A stretch of 64,000 bases of DNA, taken from NCBI RefSeq assembly GCF_040717445.1, contig NZ_JBFEFL010000001.1, forward strand, positions 992,001 to 1,056,000, written 5' to 3'. Positions 27,413 to 36,640 of this stretch are shown in pieces (the stretch's first letter is position 1; every line of letters begins with the position of its first letter). Below the pieces are notes generated by a model. That model had not been told where the DNA came from. It ran no database searches and saw only the letters and a program-made list of their open reading frames with translations. Source of the DNA: Qipengyuania sp. JC766 (lineage in GTDB: Bacteria > Pseudomonadota > Alphaproteobacteria > Sphingomonadales > Sphingomonadaceae). Position numbers and translations under genes: made by a program.

Positions 27413-28133
27413 GCGCGTCTCCCAGCGCCTTGCGGCGGAGGCGTGCTTCGGCCTGCGCATCGGCCAGCAGGGCCCGCATGCGCATCAGCACGATCGCGGC
27501 GAACAGCAGTGTGAAACCGAGCACCGCCGCCAGCAGCGGGATCAGGTAGGCCGCATCCATCGAACTTTGGCCTACGGTGATGCTGGCCGGCTGGTGCAGC
27601 GAATCCCACCATTCGACCGACCTGTTGATGATCGGGATATTGATCGCACCGATCATGCCGAAGATCGCCGGGATCCTGCTGGATGCGCCTTCGCGTTCGA
27701 CCGCCTGCGACAGGGCGATGTATCCCATGTAGAGGAAGAACAGCACCAGCATGCTGGTCAGCCGGCCGTCCCATTCCCACCAGGTGCCCCATGTCGGCCG
27801 GCCCCAGATCGATCCGGTGGCAAGGCACACGCCCGCAAACACCGCGCCCGGCACGGCGCAGGCCCGCGCCGCAAGGGCGGCAAGCGGGTGTTTCCAGACC
27901 AGGAAGGCGGCGCTCGAAATCGCGATGCCGACCCAGCCGCCCATGCCGAGCCAGGCAGATGGGACATGAATGAAGAGGATGCGGACCGTGTCCCCCATCA
28001 GCCTGTCGGGCGGCACGGCGAACACGCCCCACGCCAGCGACGCGGCCGTCACGACGAGCCCCGAAACCAGCAGCAGCGGCGTGAGCCAGCCGGCCAGCAT
28101 CAGGAATTTACGGGGATTGGCGAAACCGTGCAT
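27405..28133 (-). CDS. ccmC: Heme transporter/handling protein CcmC
   Basis: 242 residues with six membrane helices. The tryptophan-rich motif WGTWWEWDGRLTSMLVLFFL identifies CcmC, which loads heme onto CcmE. It is first in the operon. ccmA and ccmB, which often precede ccmC, are not upstream: the next gene is an amino acid dehydrogenase. Confidence 0.96.
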   Translation of the reverse strand: MHGFANPRKFLMLAGWLTPLLLVSGLVVTAASLAWGVFAVPPDRLMGDTVRILFIHVPSAWLGMGGWVGIAISSAAFLVWKHPLAALAARACAVPGAVFAGVCLATGSIWGRPTWGTWWEWDGRLTSMLVLFFLYMGYIALSQAVEREGASSRIPAIFGMIGAINIPIINRSVEWWDSLHQPASITVGQSSMDAAYLIPLLAAVLGFTLLFAAIVLMRMRALLADAQAEARLRRKALGDAHA

Positions 28134-28209
28134 GATGCCGATGTCGTATGGAGTTGGCGAAACCGCGCGGCAAGCCTGAGCTTTGCAATTCGCGATGCGC
28201 CGCGTGCAC

Positions 28210-29277
28210 TCAAGCGCGGCCGATGAGCGTCTGCGCCATTCGGTCGGCCACCATGTCCGGCGATACGCCCGAACTGTCGCTTTCGCGCCAGATGTCTTCC
28301 AGCCGTCCCGGGATCAGCGCGATCCGCTTACGGACCTCGTTGATGTCGCACGGTTCGCCATGGCGACGACACAGATATTCCATCGTCACGCTGATGATGC
28401 CGCCTGCGTTGATCACGTAATCGGGCGCGTAGAGGATACCGCGTTCCGCCAGCATCTTGCCGTGATGCGCGCGGGCGAGCTGGTTGTTGGCCCCGCCCGC
28501 AACGATCGGCGCTTCCAGCCGCGCAATGCCTTCATCGTCGAGTATCGCGCCCAGCGCGTTGGGGCTGAACACGTCGCAAGCGACGCCCATGATGCCGTCG
28601 GGCGTCGCCGTTTCCCCGTCGAGTTCGCGTGCCAGAGCTTCGGCGCGGTCGGCGTTGATGTCCGCCAGCGTCAGTTTCGCTCCGTCGCGCGCTAGCAGGC
28701 GGGCAACCCCGCCGCCCACGCTGCCGGTGCCTTGGATGGCGACATGGACGCCAGCGACGCTATCCTTGCCCAGCTTGTGCTGAACGGCCGCCCTGATGCC
28801 GTGATAGATGCCCATGGCAGTGAACGGACCGGGATCGCCACCGGCATCGTTCTCGCCCGCCACCGGCAGGCCGGAGACATAGCGCGTGCGCTCGGCGACC
28901 GCGACCATGTCCGCCTCGTTGATGCCGACATCCTCGGCCGTCACGTACTTGCCGTCGAGCGCTGCCACCGCATCGCCGAACGCCGCGAGCATTTCCGGGG
29001 TCTTGGTCCGGTCCTCGCCGGCGAGGATAACGGCCTTCCCACCGCCCATCGGCAGGCCGGCCATGGCATTCTTGTAGCTCATTCCGCGGCTGAGGCGCAG
29101 CGCATCGCGCATCGCGTCCTTGGCGACTGGATAGTGCCAGAACCGCGTGCCCCCCGCGCCCGGGCCCAGATGGCTGGAATGGATGGCGATGATGGCGGTG
29201 AGCCCGCTTTCCGGATCGCGCACGAGCTGGACCAGCTCGTGATCGTCGTAATCGGGTTCGGTCCAGAAAGCCGTCAT
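28210..29277 (-). CDS. Leu/Val/Phe/Glu-type amino acid dehydrogenase
   Basis: 355 residues from ATG 29277. The catalytic lysines lie in a SYKNAMAGLPMGGGKAVI segment, and the NAD-binding Rossmann loop is IQGTGSVGGGVARLLA. The length and GGGK motif place it with leucine/valine/phenylalanine dehydrogenases, which oxidatively deaminate branched or aromatic amino acids with NAD+. The substrate is not decided. A longer start would run into the tRNA-His gene. Confidence 0.9.
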   Translation of the reverse strand: MTAFWTEPDYDDHELVQLVRDPESGLTAIIAIHSSHLGPGAGGTRFWHYPVAKDAMRDALRLSRGMSYKNAMAGLPMGGGKAVILAGEDRTKTPEMLAAFGDAVAALDGKYVTAEDVGINEADMVAVAERTRYVSGLPVAGENDAGGDPGPFTAMGIYHGIRAAVQHKLGKDSVAGVHVAIQGTGSVGGGVARLLARDGAKLTLADINADRAEALARELDGETATPDGIMGVACDVFSPNALGAILDDEGIARLEAPIVAGGANNQLARAHHGKMLAERGILYAPDYVINAGGIISVTMEYLCRRHGEPCDINEVRKRIALIPGRLEDIWRESDSSGVSPDMVADRMAQTLIGRA

Positions 29278-29322
29278 CTCGTAATGCCCCGCGCTCGCGT
29301 GGTATGGAAGGTGCGGGAAAAA

Positions 29323-29400
29323 TGGGGCGATCGACGGGACTTGAACCCGCAACCTCCGGCATCACAAGCCGGCATTCTAACCAATTGAACTACGATCGCC
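29323..29400 (-). tRNA. tRNA-His (GTG)
   Basis: The complement folds as a 78-nt tRNA including encoded CCA. The anticodon stem CCGGC/GCCGG encloses TTGTGAT, anticodon GTG. The acceptor stem GCGATCG/CGATCGC is preceded by an encoded extra G (G-1) opposite discriminator C73, the classical histidine identity pair. Some alphaproteobacterial orders have lost this feature. Confidence 0.96.
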
Positions 29401-29607
29401 GCAAGCCCCGGCACGGACCGCAAGGCGGGCCGCGCTGAATGGGGGCGTTTAGGCCCAAGCACCGCCCGGTCAAGCCTTGGCGGGTCGGAGGCGAGCCTGT
29501 TGCACAGGAGTGGGTCGTTTGGAAGCGAAAACTGCGCCGCAACCCGCGACGCGCAACTATCTGTCGCCGCTTGCGGAGCCGGCGAGGCGCACTATCCTGC
29601 CAGACCG

Positions 29608-30240
29608 ATGACCTCGGCCAACGAATCCTCAGCGACACACCTTCTCGCCCGCCCGGGCGTACAACAGGTGCCGACCGAGAAGCTCGAACTGTTCCAGATG
29701 CGGAATTTCCTTTCGGCGGATCTGTGCCGGCGCCTGATCGCGCAGATCGAAGCAGACAGGCGCCCCTCGACACTCGCGGACCATTCCGGCGACGATTATT
29801 TCCGGACCAGCGAGACCTGCGACCTGCCACCCGATCTCGACGCGACGCGCGAACTCGAGACGTTGCTGGAGGAGATTTCCGGCATCGACCCCAGGTTCGG
29901 CGAGCCGCCGCAGGGCCAGCGCTACGACGTGGGCCAGGAATTCAAGCCGCATTGCGACTGGTTCAACCCCCAAGGTCAGGACTGGGAAAAATACTGCGCC
30001 GTATCGGGCCAGCGGACCTGGACCTTCATGATCTACCTCAACGATGTGGAGGCAGGCGGCGCCACGCGCTTCAAGACTATCCGCAAGACGTTCCAGCCGG
30101 AAACAGGCAAGCTGCTGTGCTGGAACAACCGCCGCCCGGATGGATGCGGCAATCCCAACACGCTCCACCACGGAATGAAGGTCCGGAAGGGACTGAAATA
30201 CGTGATCACGAAATGGTACCGGGAAAGGCCTTGGGGGTGA
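29608..30240 (+). CDS. Prolyl 4-hydroxylase-like 2OG-Fe(II) dioxygenase
   Basis: 210 residues from ATG 29608. The iron ligands are H115-x-D117 (FKPHCDWFN) and a distal histidine at H187 or H188 (LHHGMKV). A lysine at about 196 (RKGLKYVITKWY) would bind 2-oxoglutarate. WTFMIYLNDVEAGGATRF is the conserved core strand. It probably hydroxylates a proline or similar residue of an unknown protein. The stop overlaps the next small gene by 4 bases. Confidence 0.88.
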   Translation: MTSANESSATHLLARPGVQQVPTEKLELFQMRNFLSADLCRRLIAQIEADRRPSTLADHSGDDYFRTSETCDLPPDLDATRELETLLEEISGIDPRFGEPPQGQRYDVGQEFKPHCDWFNPQGQDWEKYCAVSGQRTWTFMIYLNDVEAGGATRFKTIRKTFQPETGKLLCWNNRRPDGCGNPNTLHHGMKVRKGLKYVITKWYRERPWG

Positions 30241-30485
30241 AGTTGCCCAGAACGCAATGGCCTATTTGGCTGCTGACTCTCGCTCTGGTTATCGGATACC
30301 CGGTCCTGTCCTTCCGTCAAATCAATGCCATGGCACGGGCCGGTGAGTTCCCACCGGAATCCGACACGATCATCATCGGCCTCGCCGGTGTGGTGGTTTT
30401 TTCGATCGTGGCTGGCTTGCTCGTCCTGCTCGCCACGGCACTTTCGCTGAGGAAATATTTCAGCGAAACCAGACTTTTCGCCTAG
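30237..30485 (+). CDS. Small two-helix membrane protein
   Basis: 82 residues from a GTG that overlaps the hydroxylase stop (GTGA), with GGGAAAGG upstream. Two hydrophobic segments are visible (WPIWLLTLALVIGYPVLSF and IIIGLAGVVVFSIVAGLLVLL) with a short loop between them and a basic tail. The overlap suggests co-translation with the dioxygenase. No family recognised. Confidence 0.6.
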   Translation: MKLPRTQWPIWLLTLALVIGYPVLSFRQINAMARAGEFPPESDTIIIGLAGVVVFSIVAGLLVLLATALSLRKYFSETRLFA

Positions 30486-30688
30486 CGGCAGGATCGCCCG
30501 ATAAGCTCCATACTTTCAACAATCCTTTTCGTGCCATTGGCCGCCGTCATGACGTGGTTGGCAGTCATGTCGGTAATGCAAGTATCGGATTTCGATGGAT
30601 GGATATGGTGCGCGTATCCTGGCGGGTGGGTGCTGTGGTGCCTCCTAATTCGGGCGGCGATCATCGACCGGTCAGGGCCGATCAGATC

Positions 30689-30994
30689 ATGACAGTTAGT
30701 AGGGTGACACAAACACCGGGTTTCATCGCTGTCTATCGCTGGAAAATTGCAGAGGAGAACGTCGCGGCATTCCGCGAATGCTGGCGCGCTGCGACCCGGG
30801 AACTGGGCCCTCATGGCATCAGGGGATCGCTTTTCGCGCGTGCGGACGACGGGACTTTCTGCGCCATCGCACTCTGGCCGGATCGCGAAACGAGAGATCG
30901 CGCCTTCGCCGACGTACCCGGGCGCGAATGGCCTCCTGTGGAGCGACTGGAGCCGATACTCCTTTCGCCTTTGGACAATCTCTGGAAGCTGTAA
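30689..30994 (+). CDS. ABM-like (antibiotic biosynthesis monooxygenase fold) protein
   Basis: 101 residues from ATG 30689; the ribosome site is weak. GFIAVYRWKIAEENVAAFRECW followed by GSLFARADDGTFCAIALW and a C-terminal helix matches the ferredoxin-like ABM fold (beta-alpha-beta). Such small proteins range from heme or quinol monooxygenases to stress proteins. The 200 bases upstream hold no other convincing gene. Confidence 0.6.
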   Translation: MTVSRVTQTPGFIAVYRWKIAEENVAAFRECWRAATRELGPHGIRGSLFARADDGTFCAIALWPDRETRDRAFADVPGREWPPVERLEPILLSPLDNLWKL

Positions 30995-31000
30995 AGAAAA

Positions 31001-31022
31001 GGGCGGCCCCGTCGGACCGCCC
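31001..31022 (-). terminator. Rho-independent terminator of rpmE
   Basis: GGGCGGTCC and GGGCCGCCC arms (minus strand) form a GC stem followed directly by TTTTCTTT. It lies 37 bases beyond the rpmE stop and just after the ABM gene stop on the other strand. Confidence 0.8.
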
Positions 31023-31059
31023 TCCTTCGCGGCGCAAGGCCGCAAATCTCGAATGGCGC

Positions 31060-31287
31060 TTACTTCTTGGTAAGCGAAAGCCCGCCGAAACGCTTGTTGA
31101 ACTGCGCGACGCGGCCGCCTTCCTGGATCTGCTTCTGACCGCCGGTCCAGGCCGGGTGACTGGTCGGATCGATGTCGAGCGTCAGCGTGTCGCCTTCGCT
31201 GCCCCAGGTGGAGCGCGTCTGGAATTCGGTGCCATCGGTCATCTTGACCGTGATCATGTGGTAGTCGGGATGCGTATCGGCCTTCAT
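31060..31287 (-). CDS. rpmE: 50S ribosomal protein L31
   Basis: 75 residues. [19 protein letters not shown] and SHPAWTGG are the L31 hallmarks. There are no cysteines, so this is the zinc-free form. It is transcribed alone, with a terminator downstream. Confidence 0.96.
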   Translation of the reverse strand: MKADTHPDYHMITVKMTDGTEFQTRSTWGSEGDTLTLDIDPTSHPAWTGGQKQIQEGGRVAQFNKRFGGLSLTKK

Positions 31288-31409
31288 GGCAAGTCTCCAA
31301 AGCTTCGGAACGGTTCCGACCGGTCCAGCTGATTTCGGGAAAGCGCGCCCTTAGATGCTAAGCCGCGCCGTTGCAAGATTTTCCGGATATGGCATCCGGC
31401 GCGGATAGG

Positions 31410-31898
31410 TCAGGCCGGCGGATCGGCGATCATGGCGGTAAAATCGACCGTGCAGGTCGTCTTGCCGTCGACGCTCGCCTCGCCGTGGAACTTGCACACC
31501 CGGGTGCTCTTGCGGGTGAACTCCACCTTCAGGTCGAGCATGCAGCCGGGGGTCACGGGGGCGCGGAACTTGGCCTCCTCGATCGCCATGAAATAGACCA
31601 GCTTGCCGGTCCCTGCGAGATCGAAACTCTCGATCCCGAGGATCCCTGCCGCCTGTGCCAGCGCTTCGACCTGCAGCACGCCGGGCATGATCGGCTGCGC
31701 CGGGAAATGCCCCTGGAAGAACTGCTCGTTAAAACTGACTGCCTTCACCGCGTGGATGCGCTCACCCGATACGAGATCACGCACTCGGTCGACGAGCAGC
31801 AGGGGATAGCGATGCGGCAGCGCTTTCAGGATCTGGAGGATGTCGAGTTCCTTGCCGGTACCCTCACCCGCCGCGCCTTGCCGTGCTTCGTCCGTCAT
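31410..31898 (-). CDS. fabZ: 3-hydroxyacyl-ACP dehydratase FabZ
   Basis: 162 residues. Catalytic H29 lies in [13 protein letters not shown] and the catalytic glutamate in [20 protein letters not shown]. It dehydrates 3-hydroxyacyl-ACP in fatty acid elongation. It lies 24 bases after ompH, where lpxD is found in LPS-bearing relatives, and lpxA and lpxB do not follow it. Confidence 0.96.
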   Translation of the reverse strand: MTDEARQGAAGEGTGKELDILQILKALPHRYPLLLVDRVRDLVSGERIHAVKAVSFNEQFFQGHFPAQPIMPGVLQVEALAQAAGILGIESFDLAGTGKLVYFMAIEEAKFRAPVTPGCMLDLKVEFTRKSTRVCKFHGEASVDGKTTCTVDFTAMIADPPA

Positions 31899-31922
31899 CG
31901 CCTGCCCCTGCGCTCAGTTCGA

Positions 31923-32618
31923 TCAGCGACCGGTCGGCTGCTGGGCCGGCTGTGCCGCCTGCTGCGCACCCTGCTGTTGCTGCTGATAGGCCGCGGCCTG
32001 CGCGCGGTAGAGGAGCAGCTGCTGGAGAGTGTCATGCATGGTGATCGCGGTACGGCGCGGCTGGTAATTGGCCGGTGGCGTCGCGGAGACGCTGGGGACG
32101 CTCGCATTGAACTGCGTGATCATCTTTTCGGTGATGTTCGCGGCCGGCGGCGCGTACTGGAACACGTCCGGATTGAAGATGAACTGCACGTTGTTCGCGG
32201 AAACGACCTGCTGTTCCACCGCGTCGTAATTATTCATCAGCTGCTCGACCACGAAATAGCGGGCGATGGCGATCGGCGTGCTGGCCTGCGCGAGCTGCTG
32301 CTGCTTCTGTTCGAGCTGCGTGCGCACGGAAGCGTTCGCGGCGATTTCTTCGTTGGTCGTGTTGCCGTCGCCATTGGCATCGGCGCTCGCGATCAGCGTG
32401 TCCGCCTCCTGCTGGAGCGTCTCGATCTGCTGCAGCTGTGTCGCGTAGGTGTTCGCGATTTCCGCATAGGCCGCCTGTCGCGCGGAGGAGTTCAGATAGA
32501 CCGCTTCCGGGCTGGTATAGGCGATGCCGTTCACCTGCGCGGCGGCGGGGGCGGCGACAGTCGCGGTCGCAGCCATGGCGATGCCGGCGGCAAGCACGGT
32601 TTTCTTGGAGAATTTCAT
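31923..32618 (-). CDS. OmpH/Skp-family periplasmic chaperone
   Basis: 231 residues with a signal peptide ending at VAAPAAAQ (about residue 28). Long glutamine/alanine-rich helices (QLQQIETLQQEADTL, LEQKQQQLAQA) fit the Skp coiled-coil tentacles. The tail is Gln/Ala-rich low-complexity. It holds unfolded outer membrane proteins for BamA, encoded immediately upstream with a 1-base overlap (TGATG). Confidence 0.88.
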   Translation of the reverse strand: MKFSKKTVLAAGIAMAATATVAAPAAAQVNGIAYTSPEAVYLNSSARQAAYAEIANTYATQLQQIETLQQEADTLIASADANGDGNTTNEEIAANASVRTQLEQKQQQLAQASTPIAIARYFVVEQLMNNYDAVEQQVVSANNVQFIFNPDVFQYAPPAANITEKMITQFNASVPSVSATPPANYQPRRTAITMHDTLQQLLLYRAQAAAYQQQQQGAQQAAQPAQQPTGR

Positions 32619-35365
32619 CAGAATTGCGTTCCTACGTTGAATGAGAATGCCTTGTCGTCGTCACCTTCCTGCTTGGAGATGACGTAGGCATAGTCGATCC
32701 GAAGCGGACCGAAGGGCGAGTTCCAGTTGACCCCGATACCGGCGGTGATGCGCGGCTTGGCCGAATCGCCGAGGAAGACTTCCTCGAACGCCGGGACGGT
32801 GCTGCCCTGCGCGACGAAGCCGTCCGGGATCGGATCGCCGACGGGAATGCCGATGACCTGGTCGTCCTCGTTGGTGTCGGGATCGCCGCCGTTGAAATAG
32901 ACCGGGTTGCCGTTCTGGTCGAGCAGCGGCCGGAAGATTTCGTTGCCCAGCGGGTTCTGGATGAGCTGCGGGCGGGTCACGTTGAACAGCGCACCGGCGT
33001 CTAGCCAGATCGATGGACGCAAGCCCAGTTCGGCGGCACCCGCACCCAGCGGGATTTCGAGCTCGGCGCGTCCGATATAGTAGGACTTGCCGCCCAGCGC
33101 GTCGTCCTGGATGCGGTCGCGATCGGTAATGACCAGCGGCAGCGGGTTTTCCGGATCGGGGCTGTCGGGATCTGCGACGATCGGACGACGCAGGATACGC
33201 GGACCCACGCCGCGGATGTCGAAGCCGCGGATCTGCGGTTCGCCGAGGAAGAAGCGGTCCGTCAGGCGGACATCGTCCACGAACGGATTGTCGTTGTTCT
33301 CGAGCGAGAAGATCGAGCCGCCTTCGAGCTTCACCGAGAAGATGAAGTCGTCGAACACGTTCCAGTAGTGCGCGGCGCGCCCGACATTGCGGACGTAACG
33401 CGTGTCCCCGCCCAAGCCCGCCACTTCGGTCGTCAGCGAAACCGAAAGGCCATTGGTCGGGCGGAACCTGTTGTCGGTGCCGTCATAGCTGATCGTCGCG
33501 CCGACAATGGAGCTCAGCCGGTTACCGATCGAATCGCACAGGAAGCGGTTTGCGCGCAGCGGGTCGCATTCCAGCGTACCGTCGCCGTCGAGGTCCGAGA
33601 AATACTGCGCCTCGTCGAGCGAGACCTGGTCGTAATTCAACGTGTAGCTGCCGACCAGCGACATGAATTCGGTCAGCGGCACACCGACGCGCACCGCGCC
33701 GCCCGTCGTGGTCTGCTCGAACGTCGTGTTGCGATCGCCGCGGGCGAAGTTGAAGCCGTTGTAGTCCTGCCGGTAGATCTGCGAGCTGAGCGAGATGTTC
33801 CGGTCGAACAGGTAAGGCTCGGTGAAGCTCGCCTGCACGGACCGGCTGAAGCGCGAGTAGTTCGCGCTCAGGCCGACCGTCTGGCCGCGGCCACGGAAAT
33901 TGCGCTGCCGGATCGAACCCGAGAAGATGAAGTTCTCGATCGATGAGAAACCGGCCGAAAGCTGCAATTCGCCGGTCGGTTGTTCTTCCACGTTCGCTTC
34001 GAGCACGATGCGGTCGGGCGCGCTGCCCGGCTTCTGCTCGATCTCGAAATTTTCCTGGTAGTAGCCGAGCGACTTGATCCGGTTGGTGGACCGGCGGACG
34101 GTAAGCGAGTTGAACGCATCGCCTTCCGAAACGCGGAATTCGCGGCGGATCACCTTGTCCTGCGACAGCGTGTTGCCGTTGACGTCGATCCGCTCGACGT
34201 AGACGCGCGGCGCCTGTTCGATGGTGAATTCGATGTCCATCGTCAGCGTGTCGGGATTGGCGGTGAACTGCGGGTTCACTTCGGCAAAGGCGTAGCCGAA
34301 CGTGCCGGCCAGCTCGGTCAGCTGCTCGACCGTGTCCTCGACCTGCTTGCCGTTATACCAGTCGCCCGTCTTCATCGGCAGCTGGGACGTGAGGCCCACA
34401 CTGGAGAAGTCGCGGATCTGGCTGTCGACGCTCACTTCGCCGAACTTGTACCGCTGCCCTTCTTCCAGGACATAGGTGATGATGAAGTCTTCCTTGTCCT
34501 GCGTCAGTTCGGCGATGGCCGACACGACGCGGAACTCGGGATAGCCCTGCTCCAGGTAGAACGCCCGAAGCTGCTGCTGGTCGAAGGCCAGGCGGTCAGG
34601 GTCGTAGCTGGTGTTGGAGCTGAAGAAGCTCAGCAGGCCGCCGGCCGTCTTGGTCACCATCTCGCCGCGCAGCTTCCCGTCGGAAAACGCCTCGTTGCCG
34701 ATGATGTTGATCGAGCGGACCTTGGACTTGGGCCCTTCGTTGATCTCGTAGACGATATCGACGCGGTTCTGGCTCAGCTGGACCGTCTGCGGTTCGACCG
34801 ATGCGGCGAAGCGGCCCTGCCGCTTGTAGAGCTCGATGATGCGCGCGGTGTCGGCACGGACCTTGGACCGGGTGAATATCTGGCGGGGGGCCAGCCTGAT
34901 CTCGGGCAGGATCTTGTCGCTGTCCAGCCGGTCGTTGCCTTCCAGGATGATGCGGTTGACCACCGGGTTTTCCACCACGGTAATCACGACGTTCCCGTTG
35001 TCGTTGCGGATCGAGTAGTCGGCGAAAAGTTCGGTCGCCGCCAGGTCCTTCAGCGCCTGGTCGGCCGCGGCCGCCGTATAGACCTGGCCAGGGCGCAGGC
35101 GCACGTAACTGACGATGGTCGACGGCTCCAGCCGCTGCGCACCGCTCACCGCGATCTGGCGAATGACCTGGCCCTGCTGCTGCGTTCCGAGCTGCGCGAC
35201 CGGTTCTGCGGTCTGATCGTCCTGCACGACCGGCTCGGCCGCCTGCTCGTCCTGAGCCCAGGCGACGGCCGGAACGCCGGCCAGCGCGCTGCTGCCCAGC
35301 AGCGCGAGCGCGAACCGGTAGCTCTTCCCCTGGCCCTTCGGCCCGAGCGTATCAAAATCCATCAT
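32618..35365 (-). CDS. bamA: Outer membrane assembly factor BamA
   Basis: 915 residues from ATG 35365 (or the next codon, also ATG). A signal peptide ends near AVAWAQ. A Gln/Glu-rich linker follows, then five POTRA domains starting with QIAVSGAQRLEPSTIVSYV, then a 16-strand barrel with WLDAGALF and a terminal phenylalanine (FNVGTQF). It inserts beta-barrel proteins in the outer membrane. It is longer than the E. coli protein (810 residues), partly because of the N-terminal linker. Confidence 0.96.
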   Translation of the reverse strand: MMDFDTLGPKGQGKSYRFALALLGSSALAGVPAVAWAQDEQAAEPVVQDDQTAEPVAQLGTQQQGQVIRQIAVSGAQRLEPSTIVSYVRLRPGQVYTAAAADQALKDLAATELFADYSIRNDNGNVVITVVENPVVNRIILEGNDRLDSDKILPEIRLAPRQIFTRSKVRADTARIIELYKRQGRFAASVEPQTVQLSQNRVDIVYEINEGPKSKVRSINIIGNEAFSDGKLRGEMVTKTAGGLLSFFSSNTSYDPDRLAFDQQQLRAFYLEQGYPEFRVVSAIAELTQDKEDFIITYVLEEGQRYKFGEVSVDSQIRDFSSVGLTSQLPMKTGDWYNGKQVEDTVEQLTELAGTFGYAFAEVNPQFTANPDTLTMDIEFTIEQAPRVYVERIDVNGNTLSQDKVIRREFRVSEGDAFNSLTVRRSTNRIKSLGYYQENFEIEQKPGSAPDRIVLEANVEEQPTGELQLSAGFSSIENFIFSGSIRQRNFRGRGQTVGLSANYSRFSRSVQASFTEPYLFDRNISLSSQIYRQDYNGFNFARGDRNTTFEQTTTGGAVRVGVPLTEFMSLVGSYTLNYDQVSLDEAQYFSDLDGDGTLECDPLRANRFLCDSIGNRLSSIVGATISYDGTDNRFRPTNGLSVSLTTEVAGLGGDTRYVRNVGRAAHYWNVFDDFIFSVKLEGGSIFSLENNDNPFVDDVRLTDRFFLGEPQIRGFDIRGVGPRILRRPIVADPDSPDPENPLPLVITDRDRIQDDALGGKSYYIGRAELEIPLGAGAAELGLRPSIWLDAGALFNVTRPQLIQNPLGNEIFRPLLDQNGNPVYFNGGDPDTNEDDQVIGIPVGDPIPDGFVAQGSTVPAFEEVFLGDSAKPRITAGIGVNWNSPFGPLRIDYAYVISKQEGDDDKAFSFNVGTQF

Positions 35366-35509
35366 CGGCGCGATTGTCCCGTCCTTTAATTCAGTCCGGC
35401 GCTGTGCCGGGTGCTCCGGACTTCGGGAGCACGAATGTGCGCCCATTGCCCGATGCGGTGCCCCCGATCAAGCAGTGCGGAAAGACGATCCCCCTCGATT
35501 GTCTTCCAT

Positions 35510-36640
35510 CTACCGGAAAAACGGCACCACATCGTTCACCGTGACGAACACCATGAAGGCCAGCACGATCGCCACCCCGGTCCGGTACGCCAGTTCGGTG
35601 CCCCGCGGGCCGACCGGTTTCCGGCGGACCGCCTCGATCGCGTAGAAAGCGAGGTGGCCACCGTCGAGGGCCGGAATTGGCAACAGGTTGATGAATGCCA
35701 AGTTAAGCGAGATGAGCGCGATGAAGAAGATGAAAGAGTCCGGTCCGAGGCTCAGCTGTTCGCCGGAAAACTTGGCGATCTTTACCGGTCCACCCAGCTC
35801 GCTGAGTGGCCGGACGCCGCTGATGATCTGGCCGATTCCCGTGATCATCAGGTCGACGATATCGACGCATTGCTGACCAGCCGTCGCCAGCGCCTCCAGT
35901 GGGCCGACGGACTGGAACTCGCGCTCCACCTGCGTTCCTTCGACCCCGATCAGGCCGACTTTCGACCGGTTGCCGAACCGGTCGACGAATTCCTGGCTGG
36001 CGATGGTCACCGGCACGGTGATTTCCTCGCTCCCGCGCTCAACCGTGACCTCGATCTCGCGTCCGGGATAGACCGCGATGGAACGCCGCACGTCCTGGAA
36101 ATCGACCATGCGCGTGCCGTCGATCTCGACGATGCGATCCCCGACCTCGATTCCCGCCGCGCGGGCGGACGAGGTTTCGGAAAAGCCCGCGACTTCCAGT
36201 TCTGCACCGGGATCGACCGGCACCGCCTTGCCGTAGACCATCGCGAATCCGGCGAAAATCAGGATCGCGACCGCGATATTGGTGACGGGGCCCGCGGCCA
36301 CGATCAGGGCGCGCTGCCACAGGGGCTTGTGATGGAAGCTGTCGCCACGTTCCTCGGGCGGCATGGCGGCGATCTCTTCCGGATGCGGAATGCTGGCCGG
36401 GTCCATATCTCCCTTGAACTGGACGTATCCGCCCAATGGCAGAGCGGAAATACGCCAGCGAGTGCCGCGCTTGTCGTCCCAGCCGACCAGTTCCTTGCCG
36501 AAGCCGATGGAGAACGCCTCCGCCTTCACCCCGAACCAGCGTCCGACGAGGTAGTGGCCCAGCTCGTGCACGGTCACCAATGGTCCCAGCACAAGCAGGA
36601 ATCCCAGGATCATCATCCACCAGGGTACGCTTTCGATCAC
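35510..36640 (-). CDS. rseP: Site-2 metalloprotease RseP
   Basis: 376 residues from a GTG overlapping the dxr stop (GTGA). The zinc motif HELGH is in VTVHELGHYLVGRWFG, one PDZ domain lies in the middle (EVGDRIVEIDG), and the LDG motif is in NLLPIPALDGGHLAF. It cleaves membrane-embedded anti-sigma factors and signal peptide remnants. It has four membrane helices. Confidence 0.96.
   Translation of the reverse strand: MIESVPWWMMILGFLLVLGPLVTVHELGHYLVGRWFGVKAEAFSIGFGKELVGWDDKRGTRWRISALPLGGYVQFKGDMDPASIPHPEEIAAMPPEERGDSFHHKPLWQRALIVAAGPVTNIAVAILIFAGFAMVYGKAVPVDPGAELEVAGFSETSSARAAGIEVGDRIVEIDGTRMVDFQDVRRSIAVYPGREIEVTVERGSEEITVPVTIASQEFVDRFGNRSKVGLIGVEGTQVEREFQSVGPLEALATAGQQCVDIVDLMITGIGQIISGVRPLSELGGPVKIAKFSGEQLSLGPDSFIFFIALISLNLAFINLLPIPALDGGHLAFYAIEAVRRKPVGPRGTELAYRTGVAIVLAFMVFVTVNDVVPFFR

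Noticed and set aside
30482-30664. Open frame of about 60 codons on the minus strand before the ABM gene
   Set aside because: It has no ribosome site, helix or motif, and reads through the end of the small membrane gene.
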